64,000 nt of DNA from Paracoccus amoyensis (GCF_014490725.1 NZ_JACOQL010000001.1:496001-560000); one strand, 5' to 3'; shown: positions 25,680 through 36,550, counted from the first letter of the stretch. The notes: generated by a model not told the origin, from the letters alone. A program made the numbers and translations.

Positions 25680-26117
25680 CTATAGTTCTATTTCTGGCTT
25701 TGTCGGATCTGCTGGCGATGCAGGATCATTCTTCGGCGTCGAATAACCGTCAAGATTGTCACCAAGTGGCGGCGGGGGTGGGGCATCGGCCTTGCGGCGC
25801 AGAATGATGTCGCCGTTTTCCAGCCTCTCTGGCATCTGATAATTCCGCAAATCATCGATTTGCGTCGCCAGATCGGCCAGCACCGGCCCCAGCTTGCCAG
25901 CGATGCCGGCCATGCCGTCTTCGACCTGGCCCATTTCTGGCGCGACATCGTTCAGCAGATTGTTCAGGACGCCTCCCATGATGCCATCCATCCAGTTGGA
26001 CTCGCCCTCGCCTTGCGAATCTGCCTGTGGGGGCGTCCACTCCTGGGCAAGCGCGAGGCTGCCTGATCCAAGCGGACTGGCAATCAGGGCAACGACAAAA
26101 ACAAGATGGCGTATCAT
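25680..26117 (-). CDS. Conserved hypothetical secreted protein
   Basis: A 145-residue protein with a signal peptide (MIRHLVFVVALIASPLGS then GSLALAQ). The mature part is acidic: SNWMDGIMGGVLNNLLNDVAPEMGQVEDGM, a helix-forming middle, then a proline-rich tail (ADAPPPPPLGDN). Similar small Rhodobacteraceae proteins carry misleading ATPase names, but there is no P-loop. ATG 26120 is three bases upstream and equally possible. Function unknown. Confidence 0.6.
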   Translation of the reverse strand: MIRHLVFVVALIASPLGSGSLALAQEWTPPQADSQGEGESNWMDGIMGGVLNNLLNDVAPEMGQVEDGMAGIAGKLGPVLADLATQIDDLRNYQMPERLENGDIILRRKADAPPPPPLGDNLDGYSTPKNDPASPADPTKPEIEL

Positions 26118-26213
26118 CATGCAGTAAAGATGGCTCACGCCCGCCATAATGCAAGCCTGAATGCATGACATCAGCGTAACGATGCTGAAAACCGCAGATT
26201 GTCGGGATGAGGT

Positions 26214-26307
26214 GAGAGGCTGGACAACGACCCAAACGAGTCTCGTTACGGCTGCTTCCTTCCGGACCTGACCGGGTTGGCGAGGCGTCTACCCGCGCCA
26301 ACCTCTC
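26214..26307 (-). ncRNA. ffs: Signal recognition particle RNA (small bacterial type)
   Basis: The minus strand contains GGTCAGGTCCGGAAGGAAGC, the invariant domain IV tip bound by Ffh, flanked by complementary arms. The ends GAGAGG and CCTCTC pair to close the hairpin. Total length is 94 bases, in line with the ~100-base SRP RNA of this lineage. It works with Ffh and FtsY in cotranslational targeting to the inner membrane. The region has no competing gene on the plus strand. Confidence 0.93.
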
Positions 26308-26317
26308 AAACACTTAA

Positions 26318-26323
26318 ATAATA
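26318..26323 (-). promoter_or_regulatory. Probable -10 box of the SRP RNA gene
   Basis: TATTAT on the minus strand ends 10 bases before the presumed RNA 5' end. A TTGCAT hexamer further upstream may serve as a weak -35, although the spacing (14) is short. Confidence 0.45.
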
Positions 26324-26357
26324 CCTGTCGTCGGACGATGCAACCCCGTGACGCCCC

Positions 26358-28252
26358 CTAAAGGTGCAATCGAAAGCGGGCAAATCCTTCGGGGGTATGG
26401 CCTGTGAAGTCCAGCCGACGGCTTTGCGTCAAGGAAACGGCATCCAGGTGGGACAGGCTGCCAGGACCGGATTCGAACACAACCGAGGTGCCCGCCATCG
26501 CCCGGAAATGCCAATGCTGACTGGGCGCAATATTTATTCGCCGTCTGCGGCGCACATAATGGCGCAGGATATCGCGCGTCATGACATCATCTTTCAGGGC
26601 AACCTGATTGTTGCTGACCAATGGACTGAACAGCCCGCAACTTGCCAGTCGGAATGAATTTGTCGCCAGGACAAACTGGTCGCTTTCCTGCACCAGCTGA
26701 TCTTGCCACATCAGATCCGTGATCCGGTTCGCATCCCGCGCGATCAACTGACCATCAGGGGCAAAGCGCGCGGGCTGAGACAAGTCTACCTGCCAGGTTA
26801 CGCCATCGACCACGTCGAAATTATAGCACGGGAACGCCGGATCCATCAGTTGCGTGTCATTGCTGCCCGGCGTGACGGTCTTGAACAGGCTTACCGAACG
26901 CTCCAACCAATCCCGTAATTGCGCCCCATTGATACGTATTGCGCAAATTCGGTTCGGAAAAACGTAAAGATCGGCCAGATTGCGCAAGTTCAGCCGGCCG
27001 GCCGCAACATCGGTGTAATGGTCCGGCCCGCCACGACCTCCGGCACGAAACGGGGCCGCGGCTGACAGCAGCGGCAACCTCTCCCACGCGGTTTCGCGCA
27101 ATTGGCTGCGAACATACCAGCGTTGCGCCATGTTGATCAGGCGAAGGCCCGGATCATGGCCAATCAGTGAAAAGTAACTGTTGAGCGGCGATTCCAAACG
27201 CCCGACACGGCGGCGGAGATGGCGGATGGTGTTCTGGTGCATCGCCATGACGGGGCGTTCAATGTTGCGATTGCTGGGCAATGCGGCTTCGACCTTTTCA
27301 CATCGCACGTCGAAACCGCAGATTTTCCAGTTCTCATTGGCCGATCTCGCCAGTCGCAAATCAATGACACCCAGATGAGAGCCGCCAAATCCCGCCATGA
27401 CTGCGGGCTTGCCGCAAAGCGTTCCCATGATCGGATCGACAAAGGTTTTTGCGGGAAAGTCAGGATGTGGAAACAATTCATGCGTATGGCCCGCAACGAT
27501 CACATCAATCCCGTCGACTTCGGCAAGCGCCGTGGCCGCGTTTTCCATTTTGGGAACGGGAATGTGTGAACCAATGCCGGTATGCGCCAGCGCTACAATG
27601 ATCTGCGCGCCATTGGCTTTCATATTCGGTATGATCTGACGAGCGGACTGAACAATGTCCTGACATGCGGCAAAAACAGACAGGTCGCCGTCCCATTCCG
27701 TCGTCTGCGGAGGCAGGAACCCGACCACGCCAATCTTCAGCGGCACCGTGTGACCGCTGGTGGTCGTCACCTGCCGGTGCAGGATGACATAACGTTCGAA
27801 TCGTGAGCCCTTCAAAATGTTCATATTGGCGGCAAGAAAAGGAAAGTTTGCCCGAGCGGTGACGCTGCGCAGATATGGCAGGCCGAAACTGAAATCGTGA
27901 TTTCCAAGCGCGGCGGCGTCATATTTCAGCGCGTTCATGGCCGCAATCGCCGGATGAAGTGACCTTGACCGCCCTTCATCCCGGGAACGCGCTGCAAAAT
28001 CACCGATTGGCGTTCCTTGCAGGAAGTCTCCATTATCCAGGAGCAGGCAGTTTTTCCGTTCCCCACGTCGAATCGCGATCAGCGAGGCTGTGCGGGTCAG
28101 CCCGACCCGATCGCATGGCGCATTCGTCAGGTAATTGAAGGGCACACATTCATATGCATGTCGGTCGTTGCAAGAATACGCAGATCGACAATGTCGCTTT
28201 CTGCATTTTCCGGGGCATCTGTGCGCGATGCCGAAGCTGGGCCGTCAAGCAT
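26358..28252 (-). pseudogene. 2',3'-cyclic-nucleotide phosphodiesterase/5'-nucleotidase family gene, frameshifted near its 5' end
   Basis: The main frame (from about 28145 down to 26358, ~595 residues) contains the calcineurin-like metallophosphatase motifs LLLDNGDFLQG, LGNHDFSFG, VALAHTG and VAGHTHELF, then the 5'-nucleotidase C-terminal domain. The first metal motif, LRILATTDMHMNV, lies in another frame that runs from ATG 28252 (GGAG five bases upstream) and stops at 28127. A one-base loss at the GTGTG around 28143-28148 joins the frames with family-like spacing (HMNVxPFNYL). Without TDMHMN the metal centre would be incomplete. It is either a recent pseudogene or a sequencing error. Normally releases nucleosides and phosphate from cyclic and 3'/5' nucleotides. 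Confidence 0.75.
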
Positions 28253-28560
28253 GATATCTCCGTCAGGCGCGGCAGACGGATGCGGATCGCGGCTCCTTCT
28301 TCGCGTATGCAAATCAGACTATTGTGTGGTAAAACTTTAAACAACCAAAGATTGAAAAGCTTGTCATTTGTTGCAGTATGATCTGAAACGAACAGAAGAC
28401 AGCTTTCCAACTGACGATCCTGTGCTATTCTGAATTCATCGTAGTGAGTTGATGTGTCATGTTAAATACTTGGTTGAATTCCCGAATGCCGGTGGATTAT
28501 CACGATGATCAGGCGGGGCTGAGCACTGTGCTTCCCGCTGTGTCCAGTGGTAGTCGGTTC
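28253..28560. other. Intergenic region between the cpdB-like gene and the SRPBCC gene
   Basis: About 300 bases, AT-richer than its surroundings in the middle (28310-28460), shared as a divergent upstream region. An open frame extends the SRPBCC gene upstream to ATG 28459, but the added 34 residues have no family resemblance. No clear hairpin or operator was found. Confidence 0.4.
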
Positions 28561-29013
28561 ATGAAATTCTCTACGCGCCTAGATGTTGAAGAGCCTGCAA
28601 CGGTTCTTTTCGATCAGATCGGCAATGCCGAGCAGCTGGAGAAATTGCTGGTGCAACGCGGTGCCTCGGTCACGCGGATGGACCCGGCCCGTGAATCCGG
28701 AACGGCGCTTGGTTGGGTGATCGGTTTTAATTGGCGCGGTCGTCGGCGCAACCTGCGCCTGAAAGTAACCCGCTTTGATCGCCCCGAACTGATTTTGATG
28801 TCCGGGCAGGGCGACTCGTTTGACGTGGAAATAGGCATGTCTGTCGTTGCGCTCAGCAAGTCGCGATCCCGGCTGAACTTTGAAACGGATGTTCGCCCCC
28901 GGAACATGCGGGCAAGACTGCTGTTGCAGACAGCCAAGCTGGCCAAGCCGCAGCTGGATACCAAATTCGCCCGTCGCGTCGGCGAATTACTGCATCAGCT
29001 GCGCACCGTCTAG
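28561..29013 (+). CDS. SRPBCC family (START-like) protein
   Basis: A 150-residue protein beginning MKFSTRLDVEEPATVLFDQIGN, the usual opening of alphaproteobacterial SRPBCC proteins. Alternating beta-strand segments follow (ALGWVIGFNWRGRRRNLRLKV, FDRPELILMSGQGDSF) and a long C-terminal helix (KLAKPQLDTKFARRVGELLHQL). The fold binds hydrophobic ligands in a cavity; no ligand can be named. The start follows the family pattern, though no good ribosome site is visible. ATG 28459 would give a 184-residue form. Confidence 0.72.
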   Translation: MKFSTRLDVEEPATVLFDQIGNAEQLEKLLVQRGASVTRMDPARESGTALGWVIGFNWRGRRRNLRLKVTRFDRPELILMSGQGDSFDVEIGMSVVALSKSRSRLNFETDVRPRNMRARLLLQTAKLAKPQLDTKFARRVGELLHQLRTV

Positions 29014-29016
29014 GCT

Positions 29017-29883
29017 TTATCCGTCCTGATCCTTCAGTTGCGTTTCCCGCAACGGATCAGCGGGATAGACGCCCAGAATGCTGAGCCGGGTCGAGAAATA
29101 GGCCAGTTCGTCCAATGCACGACGAACATTTGCATCGTCAGGGTGTCCCTGAATATCGGCATAGAACTGTGTCGCGGTGAAGACACCGTCGGCCATATAG
29201 CTTTCCAGCTTGGTCATGTTGACGCCATTGGTCGCAAAGCCGCCCATCGCCTTGTAGAGTGCGGCCGGAATGTTGCGAACGCGAAATACGAAGGTCGTTA
29301 CCATCGTATTTGCGCGGCGGGAATGATCCGCTTCACGCGCCATGATCAGAAAACGGGTCGTGTTATGGGCGTGATCTTCGATATGGCGGGCAAGAATGTT
29401 CAGCCCGTGAATGTCAGCCGCAAGATCCGATGCCAGCACTCCCGAGGTCAGATCGCCGCTTTCCGCCAGCTCCGCCGCTGCACCGGCGCTGTCGGCGGCG
29501 GATTCGCCACGAATGCCATAGCGGGCCAGAAAGGCTGCGGATTGCGGCAGCAGGACCAGATGGGCGCGCACCTTCCTGATATCCTCGATCGCGACGCCGG
29601 GCATGGCCATCAGGCTGATATGCACGCGCACGAACGCCTCATCCACGATATGCAGACCGGATTCGGGCAGCAGGCGGTGAATATCCGCGACGCGTCCATA
29701 GGTAGAGTTTTCGACCGGCAACATCGCCAGATCAGCCTCTCCGCTGCTGACGGCATTGATGACGTCTTCAAAGCTGCGGCAGGGAAGCGGTTCCATGTCG
29801 GGGCGGGCGTTCCGGCAGGCCTCGTGGCTATAGGCGCCAAGTTCGCCCTGAAATGCGATGCGGTTTGTGGTCATTTCGGTCAC
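29017..29883 (-). CDS. pheA: Prephenate dehydratase
   Basis: Converts prephenate to phenylpyruvate in phenylalanine synthesis. The 288-residue protein has a periplasmic-binding-like catalytic domain: IAFQGELGAYSHEA, MLPVENSTYGRV and NTTRFLIM, where the Thr of TTRF is catalytic. A C-terminal ACT domain for phenylalanine control follows (PAALYKAMGGFATNGVNMTKLES). No chorismate mutase domain is fused. It converges with the SRPBCC gene, leaving 3 bases, and is divergent from cycM. Confidence 0.93.
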   Translation of the reverse strand: MTEMTTNRIAFQGELGAYSHEACRNARPDMEPLPCRSFEDVINAVSSGEADLAMLPVENSTYGRVADIHRLLPESGLHIVDEAFVRVHISLMAMPGVAIEDIRKVRAHLVLLPQSAAFLARYGIRGESAADSAGAAAELAESGDLTSGVLASDLAADIHGLNILARHIEDHAHNTTRFLIMAREADHSRRANTMVTTFVFRVRNIPAALYKAMGGFATNGVNMTKLESYMADGVFTATQFYADIQGHPDDANVRRALDELAYFSTRLSILGVYPADPLRETQLKDQDG

Positions 29884-29995
29884 CCGCTTTTCACTTTTTG
29901 ACGGTCGAGGCGGTAACTATACCTTGATCCCGGAAAGAGAAAGCGGATAGATACCCAACGAATTGACGAGCTTACCAAAGCGGGGATTGCGCGCG

Positions 29996-30532
29996 ATGTT
30001 CGACACCATGACCGTGACCAAAGCTGCTGGCGCAATTATCGGTGCGCTGCTGTTTTTGATGCTGGCCACCTGGGCTGCCAGTGGGCTGTATCACGTTGGT
30101 CCTGAGGGGCATGGCGGCGAGGGCGAAGAGCACGCACAGGCCTATACCATCCCGGTCGAGGAAGCCCCTGCGGCTGGTGGCGAAGCCGAAGAGCAGATCG
30201 ACTTTGCCGCGCTGATGGCGCAGGCCGATCCGGCAGCGGGCGAAAAAGACTTCGGCAAATGCCGTGCCTGCCACAAGCTGGACGGCAGCGATGGCGTTGG
30301 CCCGCATCTGAACGGTATCGTCGGTCGCGATGTCGCCTCGGTCGCTGGTTTTGCCTATTCGTCGGCGATGACCGAACACGCAGCCGAGGCTCCGCAATGG
30401 ACGCCCGAGGCATTGCAGGAATTTCTGGCCAACCCGAAAGCCGATGTTCCCGGCACCAAGATGACCTTTGCCGGTCTGAAAGACCCACAGGATCGCGCCG
30501 ATCTGATCAGCTATCTGCAATCGCAACAGTAA
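29996..30532 (+). CDS. cycM: Membrane-anchored cytochrome c552 (CycM)
   Basis: Class I c-type cytochrome that shuttles electrons from the bc1 complex to the aa3 oxidase in Paracoccus. The 178-residue protein opens [20 protein letters not shown], an uncleaved membrane anchor almost identical to Paracoccus CycM. An acidic linker follows ([10 protein letters not shown]...[13 protein letters not shown]), then the heme motif CRACH (89-93) and distal methionine M156 in [10 protein letters not shown] 29996 is chosen over upstream codons because of this match. Maturation would use the Ccm proteins in this window. A terminator follows. Confidence 0.93.
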   Translation: MFDTMTVTKAAGAIIGALLFLMLATWAASGLYHVGPEGHGGEGEEHAQAYTIPVEEAPAAGGEAEEQIDFAALMAQADPAAGEKDFGKCRACHKLDGSDGVGPHLNGIVGRDVASVAGFAYSSAMTEHAAEAPQWTPEALQEFLANPKADVPGTKMTFAGLKDPQDRADLISYLQSQQ

Positions 30533-30557
30533 GCGTAGACCGGTCCGAATGTTTACG

Positions 30558-30586
30558 ACGGGCGCGGCGATTGCCGCGCCCGTTTT
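30558..30586 (+). terminator. Intrinsic terminator after cycM
   Basis: CGGGCGCGGC (30559-30568) and GCCGCGCCCG (30573-30582) form a 10-bp stem around GATT, with one more A-T pair at the base, followed by TTTT. Confidence 0.9.
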
Positions 30587-30673
30587 GCATTTCAGGCGCC
30601 GTTCACGAAATCGCGGCTTGAACCTGCCGGGCACGCCGTCCTAGCCTGTGGCGAAACTGACACGGAGCTTGCA

Positions 30674-32551
30674 ATGCGTCTGATCACCCCTGTTTTTGGT
30701 TTGGTTCTTGGCTTGGGTCTTGGGTCCGCCATCGCGCAGGAACAGGCGGCGCCGAACCCGGCGGGCTCTGGTGAGGAACGCATCATCAAATCGCACGGGA
30801 TCAGCCTTTTCGGCGAGCCCAAACTGCCCGCCGACTATACGCATCTGCCCTATGTCAACCCGGAGGCACCGAAGGGCGGCGAACTTTCTCAGCATGGCAT
30901 CGGCAATTTCGACAGCTACAACCCCTTCACCTTTCGTGGTCGCGCGACCGCGCCCAGCATCATGATGCTGGAGCGCGTCATGGAGGACGTTTATGACGAT
31001 CCCCTGTCGCAATATTGCCTGATCTGCGAGACGCTGGAGTATCCCGAAAGCCGGGATTGGGTGATTTTCAATCTGCGCCCCGAGGCGAAGTTCAGCGACG
31101 GCACCCCGCTAACCGCCGAGGACGTGAGGTTCTCGTTCGAATTGCTGCGGGATTACGGCTTTTCCTCTTATCGCCAAGCCATTCAGCAGATGGTCCAAAG
31201 TGTCGAGGTGCTGGACGATCATCGCATCAAATTCACTTTCATGCCCGATTATCCGCGTCGCGATGTGATCAGCCAGGTTGGCGGACAGATCGTCTTTTCG
31301 CGCAAGGATTTCGAAGACAATGCCCGCGATATCGAGCAGACCAGCAACAAGCCGTTTCTGGGTTCAGGCCCTTATGTCTTTGACAGCGCCGATTTCGGCA
31401 AGTCGATCACGATGAGGCGCAACCCGGACTACTGGGGAAAGGATCTGCCCATCAATCAGGGGCGCCACAACTATGACAAGCTGCGCTTTGAGTATTTCGG
31501 CGATTACGATGCCGCGTTCGAGGCGTTCAAGGCTGGCGTTTATACCTTCCGTAGTGAGCCATCGGAACAGCACTGGGCCACGCGATACGATTTTCCCGCC
31601 TTCCAAAGCGGTCAGGTCGTCAAAGAGGAAATTCCAGACGGCAATATTGCCAGCGGCGATGCCTGGGTCTTCAACCTGCGGCGCGACAAATTTCAGGACG
31701 TGCGCGTGCGCGAGGCGATCGGCCTGATGTTCAACTTCGAATGGTCCAATCAGGCGCTGTTTTACGGTATGAACAGCCGCGTCGACAGCTTCTGGCCGAA
31801 CAGTGACCTGAAAGCCGTTGGCAAACCGTCAGAGGCCGAGCTGGCGTTGCTTGAACCCTTGAAGGATCAGTTGCCGCCGGGTGTTCTGACCGAAGATGCG
31901 GTTCTTCCGCCCGTTTCGGGTGATCGTCAGCTTGACCGTCGGAATCTGCGAAAAGCGGCGGCCCTCTTGGACGAGGCGGGCTGGACGACGGGCGAAGACG
32001 GTATGCGCCGCAACGCGGCCGGACAGACCCTTAAGGTGCAGTTCCTGGACTTCAACCAAAGTTTCGACCGCATTGCCAATCCGTTTATCCAGAACCTTCG
32101 TGCTCTGGGCGTGGATGCCAGCCTTGACCGCGTCGACCCATCAGAGATGGAGACGCGCAAACGCTCGCATGATTTCGATATTGTCAGGGATTCGCTTGGC
32201 AATGGTTATGCGATCGGTGGCGGCACCGCGCAGGCCTTTGGGTCCGAGGATTCCAATGATGTGTTCAACCCGATGGGATTGGCCGATCCGGCGGTGGATG
32301 CCTTAATCGAAATTGGCAGTAACGCGCAGAACGAACAGGAAAACAGGGTCGCGATCAGCGCCTTGGACCGTGTTTTGCGTGCGCTGCGCTTCTGGGTGCC
32401 GCAATGGTATCGGACCAACTACACCTTTGCCTATTACGACATGTATGAACATCCCAAGGATTTGCCCCTGCTGTCGGCCGGCGTGACAGACTTCTGGTGG
32501 GTCAACCCCGAGAAAGAGGCGGCGTTGAAGAAGGCAGGGGCCTTGCGCTAG
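30674..32551 (+). CDS. yejA: Peptide ABC transporter substrate-binding protein (YejA-like)
   Basis: Periplasmic oligopeptide or microcin-C-type binding protein of the SBP_bac_5 family, 625 residues. It has a signal peptide ([21 protein letters not shown]), then [23 protein letters not shown], which is typical of the YejA branch. Family signatures are [20 protein letters not shown] and [11 protein letters not shown], with [10 protein letters not shown] near the end. It heads a yejABEF operon, and the permease follows after a 92-base gap. Confidence 0.9.
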   Translation: MRLITPVFGLVLGLGLGSAIAQEQAAPNPAGSGEERIIKSHGISLFGEPKLPADYTHLPYVNPEAPKGGELSQHGIGNFDSYNPFTFRGRATAPSIMMLERVMEDVYDDPLSQYCLICETLEYPESRDWVIFNLRPEAKFSDGTPLTAEDVRFSFELLRDYGFSSYRQAIQQMVQSVEVLDDHRIKFTFMPDYPRRDVISQVGGQIVFSRKDFEDNARDIEQTSNKPFLGSGPYVFDSADFGKSITMRRNPDYWGKDLPINQGRHNYDKLRFEYFGDYDAAFEAFKAGVYTFRSEPSEQHWATRYDFPAFQSGQVVKEEIPDGNIASGDAWVFNLRRDKFQDVRVREAIGLMFNFEWSNQALFYGMNSRVDSFWPNSDLKAVGKPSEAELALLEPLKDQLPPGVLTEDAVLPPVSGDRQLDRRNLRKAAALLDEAGWTTGEDGMRRNAAGQTLKVQFLDFNQSFDRIANPFIQNLRALGVDASLDRVDPSEMETRKRSHDFDIVRDSLGNGYAIGGGTAQAFGSEDSNDVFNPMGLADPAVDALIEIGSNAQNEQENRVAISALDRVLRALRFWVPQWYRTNYTFAYYDMYEHPKDLPLLSAGVTDFWWVNPEKEAALKKAGALR

Positions 32552-32643
32552 TCAAACACCTTGCTTTTCCGGTTGGGACAGCGGACAAGGCGTCAAACTC
32601 GAACAGGGTCGCGAAGGCCCGGAATGGGCAGAGGGCAGAAGGA

Positions 32644-33729
32644 ATGGGCGCCTATATCCTGCGGCGGTTGCTGCTGATCATTCCGACGATGATCGGGATC
32701 ATGGTCGTCAATTTCACGTTGACGCAATTCGTCCCCGGTGGCCCGATCGAACAGATCGCGGCCCGGTTGCAGGGCGAAGGCGACGTGTTCCGCAATATCT
32801 CGGGCGGTGGTGGCGGCGGAGCCGAGGCCACGACCGCGGGAGCCGAGGAATATGTCGGCGCAAGGGGCCTGCCGCCCGAATTTATTGCCCAGCTTGAAAA
32901 GGAATTCGGCTTTGACAAGCCGCCGTTGCAGCGGTTTCTGACGATGATGGGCAACTATCTGAGCTTCGATTTCGGGAATAGCTGGTTTCGGTCCATCAGC
33001 GTCATGGATCTTGTGCTTGAAAAGCTGCCGGTGTCGATCACGCTGGGCCTGTGGTCCACGCTTCTGGCCTATGTGATCTCGATCCCGTTGGGTATCCGCA
33101 AGGCGGTTCGGGATGGCAGCCGGTTTGATACTTGGACCTCGGGCATTATCATCATGGCCTATGCGATCCCGGCGTTTCTGTTTGCGGTCCTGCTGATGGT
33201 GCTGTTCGCGGGCGGCAGCTATTGGCAGATTTTCCCGCTGCGGGGGCTGACCAGCGACAATTTCGCCGACCTGTCGGTCTGGGGCAAGATCAAGGATTAC
33301 GCCTGGCACGCCGCGCTGCCCGTGATCGCGTCCAGCATTTCGGGCTTTGCGACGCTGACCTTGCTGACCAAGAACAGCTTTCTGGATGAGATCAACAAGC
33401 AATATGTGATGACCGCACGGGCCAAGGGTCTGACCGAACGCAAAGTGCTTTACGGTCACGTCTTCCGCAATGCCATGCTGATTGTAATTGCGGGCTTTCC
33501 GGCACTGTTTCTGGGCGTGTTCTTTGGCGCCTCAATTCTGATCGAAACGATCTTTTCGCTGGACGGGCTGGGCCGCCTTGGGTTCGAGGCTGCGGTGCAG
33601 CGCGACTATCCGGTGATTTTCGGCACGCTTTACGTCTTTGGCCTGCTGTCGCTGGTCGTCGGTATCCTGTCGGACCTGATGTATGTCTTTGTCGATCCGC
33701 GCATTGATTTTGAATCGAGGGCGGGCTGA
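32644..33729 (+). CDS. yejB: ABC transporter permease (YejB-like)
   Basis: A 361-residue inner-membrane permease. The N-terminal helix [22 protein letters not shown] fits the DppB/YejB type. A glycine-rich loop follows ([12 protein letters not shown]), and the EAA loop ([21 protein letters not shown]) contacts the ATPase. The start at MGAYILRR was chosen because the extension upstream runs into the yejA region without similarity. It overlaps yejE by one base (TGATG). Confidence 0.9.
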   Translation: MGAYILRRLLLIIPTMIGIMVVNFTLTQFVPGGPIEQIAARLQGEGDVFRNISGGGGGGAEATTAGAEEYVGARGLPPEFIAQLEKEFGFDKPPLQRFLTMMGNYLSFDFGNSWFRSISVMDLVLEKLPVSITLGLWSTLLAYVISIPLGIRKAVRDGSRFDTWTSGIIIMAYAIPAFLFAVLLMVLFAGGSYWQIFPLRGLTSDNFADLSVWGKIKDYAWHAALPVIASSISGFATLTLLTKNSFLDEINKQYVMTARAKGLTERKVLYGHVFRNAMLIVIAGFPALFLGVFFGASILIETIFSLDGLGRLGFEAAVQRDYPVIFGTLYVFGLLSLVVGILSDLMYVFVDPRIDFESRAG

Positions 33730-34832
33730 TGGCGTTGTCCGAACTGAACCGTCGCCGGTGGCGCAATTTCCGTCGCAACAAGCGGGCTTTCTGGTCTGCG
33801 ATCATCTTCTCGATCCTGTTCGTGATCGCGATGTTCGCCGAAGTGGTGGCCAACGATAAGCCCATCGTCGTCAGCTATCGTGGCGAGTTATACTTCCCGG
33901 TCTATAATTTCTATCCTGAAACCGCATTCGGCGGTGATTTCAAGACCGAGGCGATCTACAAGGACGAAGCCGTCCAATGCCTGATCGTCACCGGCGGGGT
34001 GCAGGATTGCTGGGACGACCCGGAAACCCTGATCGCGGCTGTCGGCAATGGCACCAGTGATATTCCCGACGCCGATCAAGGATGGATGATCTGGCCGCCG
34101 ATCCCCTATCACTACAAAACCATCAACAATGTCGGCACCGCACCCAGTGCACCCAATGGCGATCACCTGTTGGGCACGGATGATACCTCGCGCGATGTGT
34201 TGGCGCGGGTGATCTATGGCTTTCGGCTGTCGATCCTGTTCACTTTGATCGTGACGGCGGTATCATCGGTTATCGGGATCGCGGCAGGCGCCATTCAGGG
34301 CTATTTCGGGGGCCGAACGGATCTGGTGTTTCAGCGGATACTGGAAATCTGGGCGTCTACGCCGTCGCTTTACGTCATCATCATCCTGTTCGCCATTCTG
34401 GGCCGCGGGTTCTGGCTGCTGGTGGGGGTCAGCATCCTGTTCGGCTGGCCCGCGCTGGTCGGTGTGGTGCGGGCCGAATTCCTTCGGGCGCGGAATTTTG
34501 AATATGTCCGCGCGGCCCGTGCGCTTGGCGTCGGTGACCGGACCATCATGTTCCGTCACATTCTGCCCAATGCGATGGTGGCGACGCTGACCATGCTGCC
34601 CTTTGTCGTGGCGGGCACGATCAGTAGCCTGGCGGCGCTGGATTACCTGGGCTATGGCCTGCCGACCTCGGCCCCGTCGCTGGGCGAACTGGCCCTTCAG
34701 GCCAAGCAGAACCTTCAGGCACCGTGGCTGGCCTTTACCGCCTTTTTCACCTTTGCCATCATGCTGTCGCTGCTGGTCTTCATTTTCGAAGGTGTGCGCG
34801 ACGCATTCGACCCGCGAAAGACGTTCAAATGA
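33729..34832 (+). CDS. yejE: ABC transporter permease (YejE-like)
   Basis: A 367-residue partner permease. The N-terminus RRWRNFRRNKRAFWSAIIFSILF and the large periplasmic loop (about 40-140) are typical of YejE. HLLGTDDTSRDVLARVIYGF marks the start of the permease domain, and VRAARALGVGDRTIMFRHILPNA is the EAA loop. It is coupled to yejF by ATGA. Confidence 0.92.
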   Translation: MALSELNRRRWRNFRRNKRAFWSAIIFSILFVIAMFAEVVANDKPIVVSYRGELYFPVYNFYPETAFGGDFKTEAIYKDEAVQCLIVTGGVQDCWDDPETLIAAVGNGTSDIPDADQGWMIWPPIPYHYKTINNVGTAPSAPNGDHLLGTDDTSRDVLARVIYGFRLSILFTLIVTAVSSVIGIAAGAIQGYFGGRTDLVFQRILEIWASTPSLYVIIILFAILGRGFWLLVGVSILFGWPALVGVVRAEFLRARNFEYVRAARALGVGDRTIMFRHILPNAMVATLTMLPFVVAGTISSLAALDYLGYGLPTSAPSLGELALQAKQNLQAPWLAFTAFFTFAIMLSLLVFIFEGVRDAFDPRKTFK

Positions 34833-36550
34833 GCGGTAAGGAACAAGCCGACCTGCGCCCGACCATTCCTGCCCCCGGCGTTCCGGCGGCGGTGAACGAG
34901 GATCATGGCGGCAGCATGCCCGGACGGGAACAGGGGCGCGCAACGCCGTCGCCGGATACCGGGGCTGTGCTGGCGGTCCGTGACCTGAAAATCGGCTTCC
35001 GGCAAGAGGGACAGGTGACGCCCGCCGTCAAGGGCGTCAGCTTTCATATCGACAAGGGGGAAACGGTCGCGCTTGTGGGGGAATCGGGTTCCGGCAAGTC
35101 GGTAACGGCCTTGTCCACGGTTCAGCTGCTGGGCGATGCAGCACGTGTCGAAGGGTCGGTGAAATACCTGAACCGCGAAATGGTCGGCGCCCCGGAAAAG
35201 GTTCTGCGCGACATTCGCGGCAATGACATCAGCTTCATCTTTCAAGAGCCGATGACCTCGCTGAACCCCCTGCACACGCTGGAAAAGCAGCTTGGCGAAA
35301 GCCTTGCCCTGCATCAGGGACTGACCGGTGACAAGGCGCGGGCGCGGATCGTCGAATTGCTGACCCGCGTGGGCATCCGCGATCCTGAAACCCGACTGGC
35401 CGATTATCCGCATCAGCTTTCTGGCGGGCAGCGTCAGCGGGTGATGATCGCGATGGCGCTGGCAAACGGCCCCGATCTGCTGATCGCGGATGAACCGACA
35501 ACCGCGCTGGACGTGACCATTCAGGCGCAAATCCTTGAATTGCTGGCAGAACTTAAGGCGGCTGAGGGTCTGTCGATGCTGTTCATCAGCCATGATCTGA
35601 ACATCGTGCGCCGTATCGCCGACCGGGTTTGCGTGATGAAAGACGGCCAGATCGTTGAACAGGGGCCGGTCGAACAGATTTTCGCCAATCCCCAGCATGA
35701 ATATACCCGAATGCTGTTGGCGGCAGAGCCGAGCGGCCTTGCTGATCCCGTGCCTGCGGATGCCGAAACCATGGTGGCCACCAAGGATCTGAAAGTCTGG
35801 TTCCCGATCAAGCGCGGGCTGATGCGCCGTGTCGTCGGGCATGTGAAAGCCGTGAATGGCGCGACGCTGTCGGTCAGGGCGGGCGAGACGCTGGGCATTG
35901 TCGGCGAATCCGGTAGTGGCAAGACGACGCTGGCCCTTGCGATCATGCGGTTGATACAAAGCGATGGCCCGATTTTGTTTCTGGGTCAGGATATTGCGGG
36001 TTGGACCTCGAAAAAACTTCGGCATTTGCGGCGCGATATGCAGATCGTGTTTCAGGACCCCTTTGGCAGTTTGTCGCCGCGCATGACGGTGGAACAGATC
36101 ATCGCCGAAGGTCTGGGCGTTCACGGCATTGACAAGGGGCAGGACCGGCGCAAACTGGTGGCCGAAATCATGGCCGAGGTCGGGCTGAAACCGGAAACCA
36201 TGCATCGCTATCCCCATGAATTCAGCGGCGGTCAGCGTCAGCGGATCGCCATTGCCCGCGCCATGATCCTGCGTCCAAAGGTGGTGGTGCTGGACGAACC
36301 GACCTCGGCCCTTGATATGACGGTGCAGGTGCAGATCGTGGATCTGTTGCGTCGCTTGCAGCAGAAATACGGGCTTGCCTTTCTGTTCATCAGCCACGAT
36401 CTGCGCGTGGTCCGCGCCATGTCGCACAAGATCATGGTCATGCGCGCGGGCGAGGTGATCGAACAGGGCACGACCGCCGAAATATTTGATAGTCCAAAAG
36501 ATCTCTATACACGCGCATTGCTGAATGCCGCATTTGCCGGTGCCGAATGA
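34829..36550 (+). CDS. yejF: ABC transporter ATP-binding protein with two NBDs (YejF-like)
   Basis: A 573-residue double ATPase energising YejBE. The first domain has GESGSGKSV (Walker A), LSGGQRQRV (signature) and LLIADEPTTALD (Walker B). The second has GESGSGKTT, FSGGQRQRI and VVLDEPTSALD. A ~45-residue hydrophilic N-terminal extension precedes the first domain. The start ATG overlaps the yejE stop; the stop overlaps the glycosyltransferase start. Confidence 0.93.
   Translation: MSGKEQADLRPTIPAPGVPAAVNEDHGGSMPGREQGRATPSPDTGAVLAVRDLKIGFRQEGQVTPAVKGVSFHIDKGETVALVGESGSGKSVTALSTVQLLGDAARVEGSVKYLNREMVGAPEKVLRDIRGNDISFIFQEPMTSLNPLHTLEKQLGESLALHQGLTGDKARARIVELLTRVGIRDPETRLADYPHQLSGGQRQRVMIAMALANGPDLLIADEPTTALDVTIQAQILELLAELKAAEGLSMLFISHDLNIVRRIADRVCVMKDGQIVEQGPVEQIFANPQHEYTRMLLAAEPSGLADPVPADAETMVATKDLKVWFPIKRGLMRRVVGHVKAVNGATLSVRAGETLGIVGESGSGKTTLALAIMRLIQSDGPILFLGQDIAGWTSKKLRHLRRDMQIVFQDPFGSLSPRMTVEQIIAEGLGVHGIDKGQDRRKLVAEIMAEVGLKPETMHRYPHEFSGGQRQRIAIARAMILRPKVVVLDEPTSALDMTVQVQIVDLLRRLQQKYGLAFLFISHDLRVVRAMSHKIMVMRAGEVIEQGTTAEIFDSPKDLYTRALLNAAFAGAE

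Noticed and set aside
28459..28560. 34-residue N-terminal extension of the SRPBCC protein
   Set aside because: The frame is open, but the added sequence has no resemblance to the family and the usual N-terminus starts at 28561. It is kept only as an alternative start.
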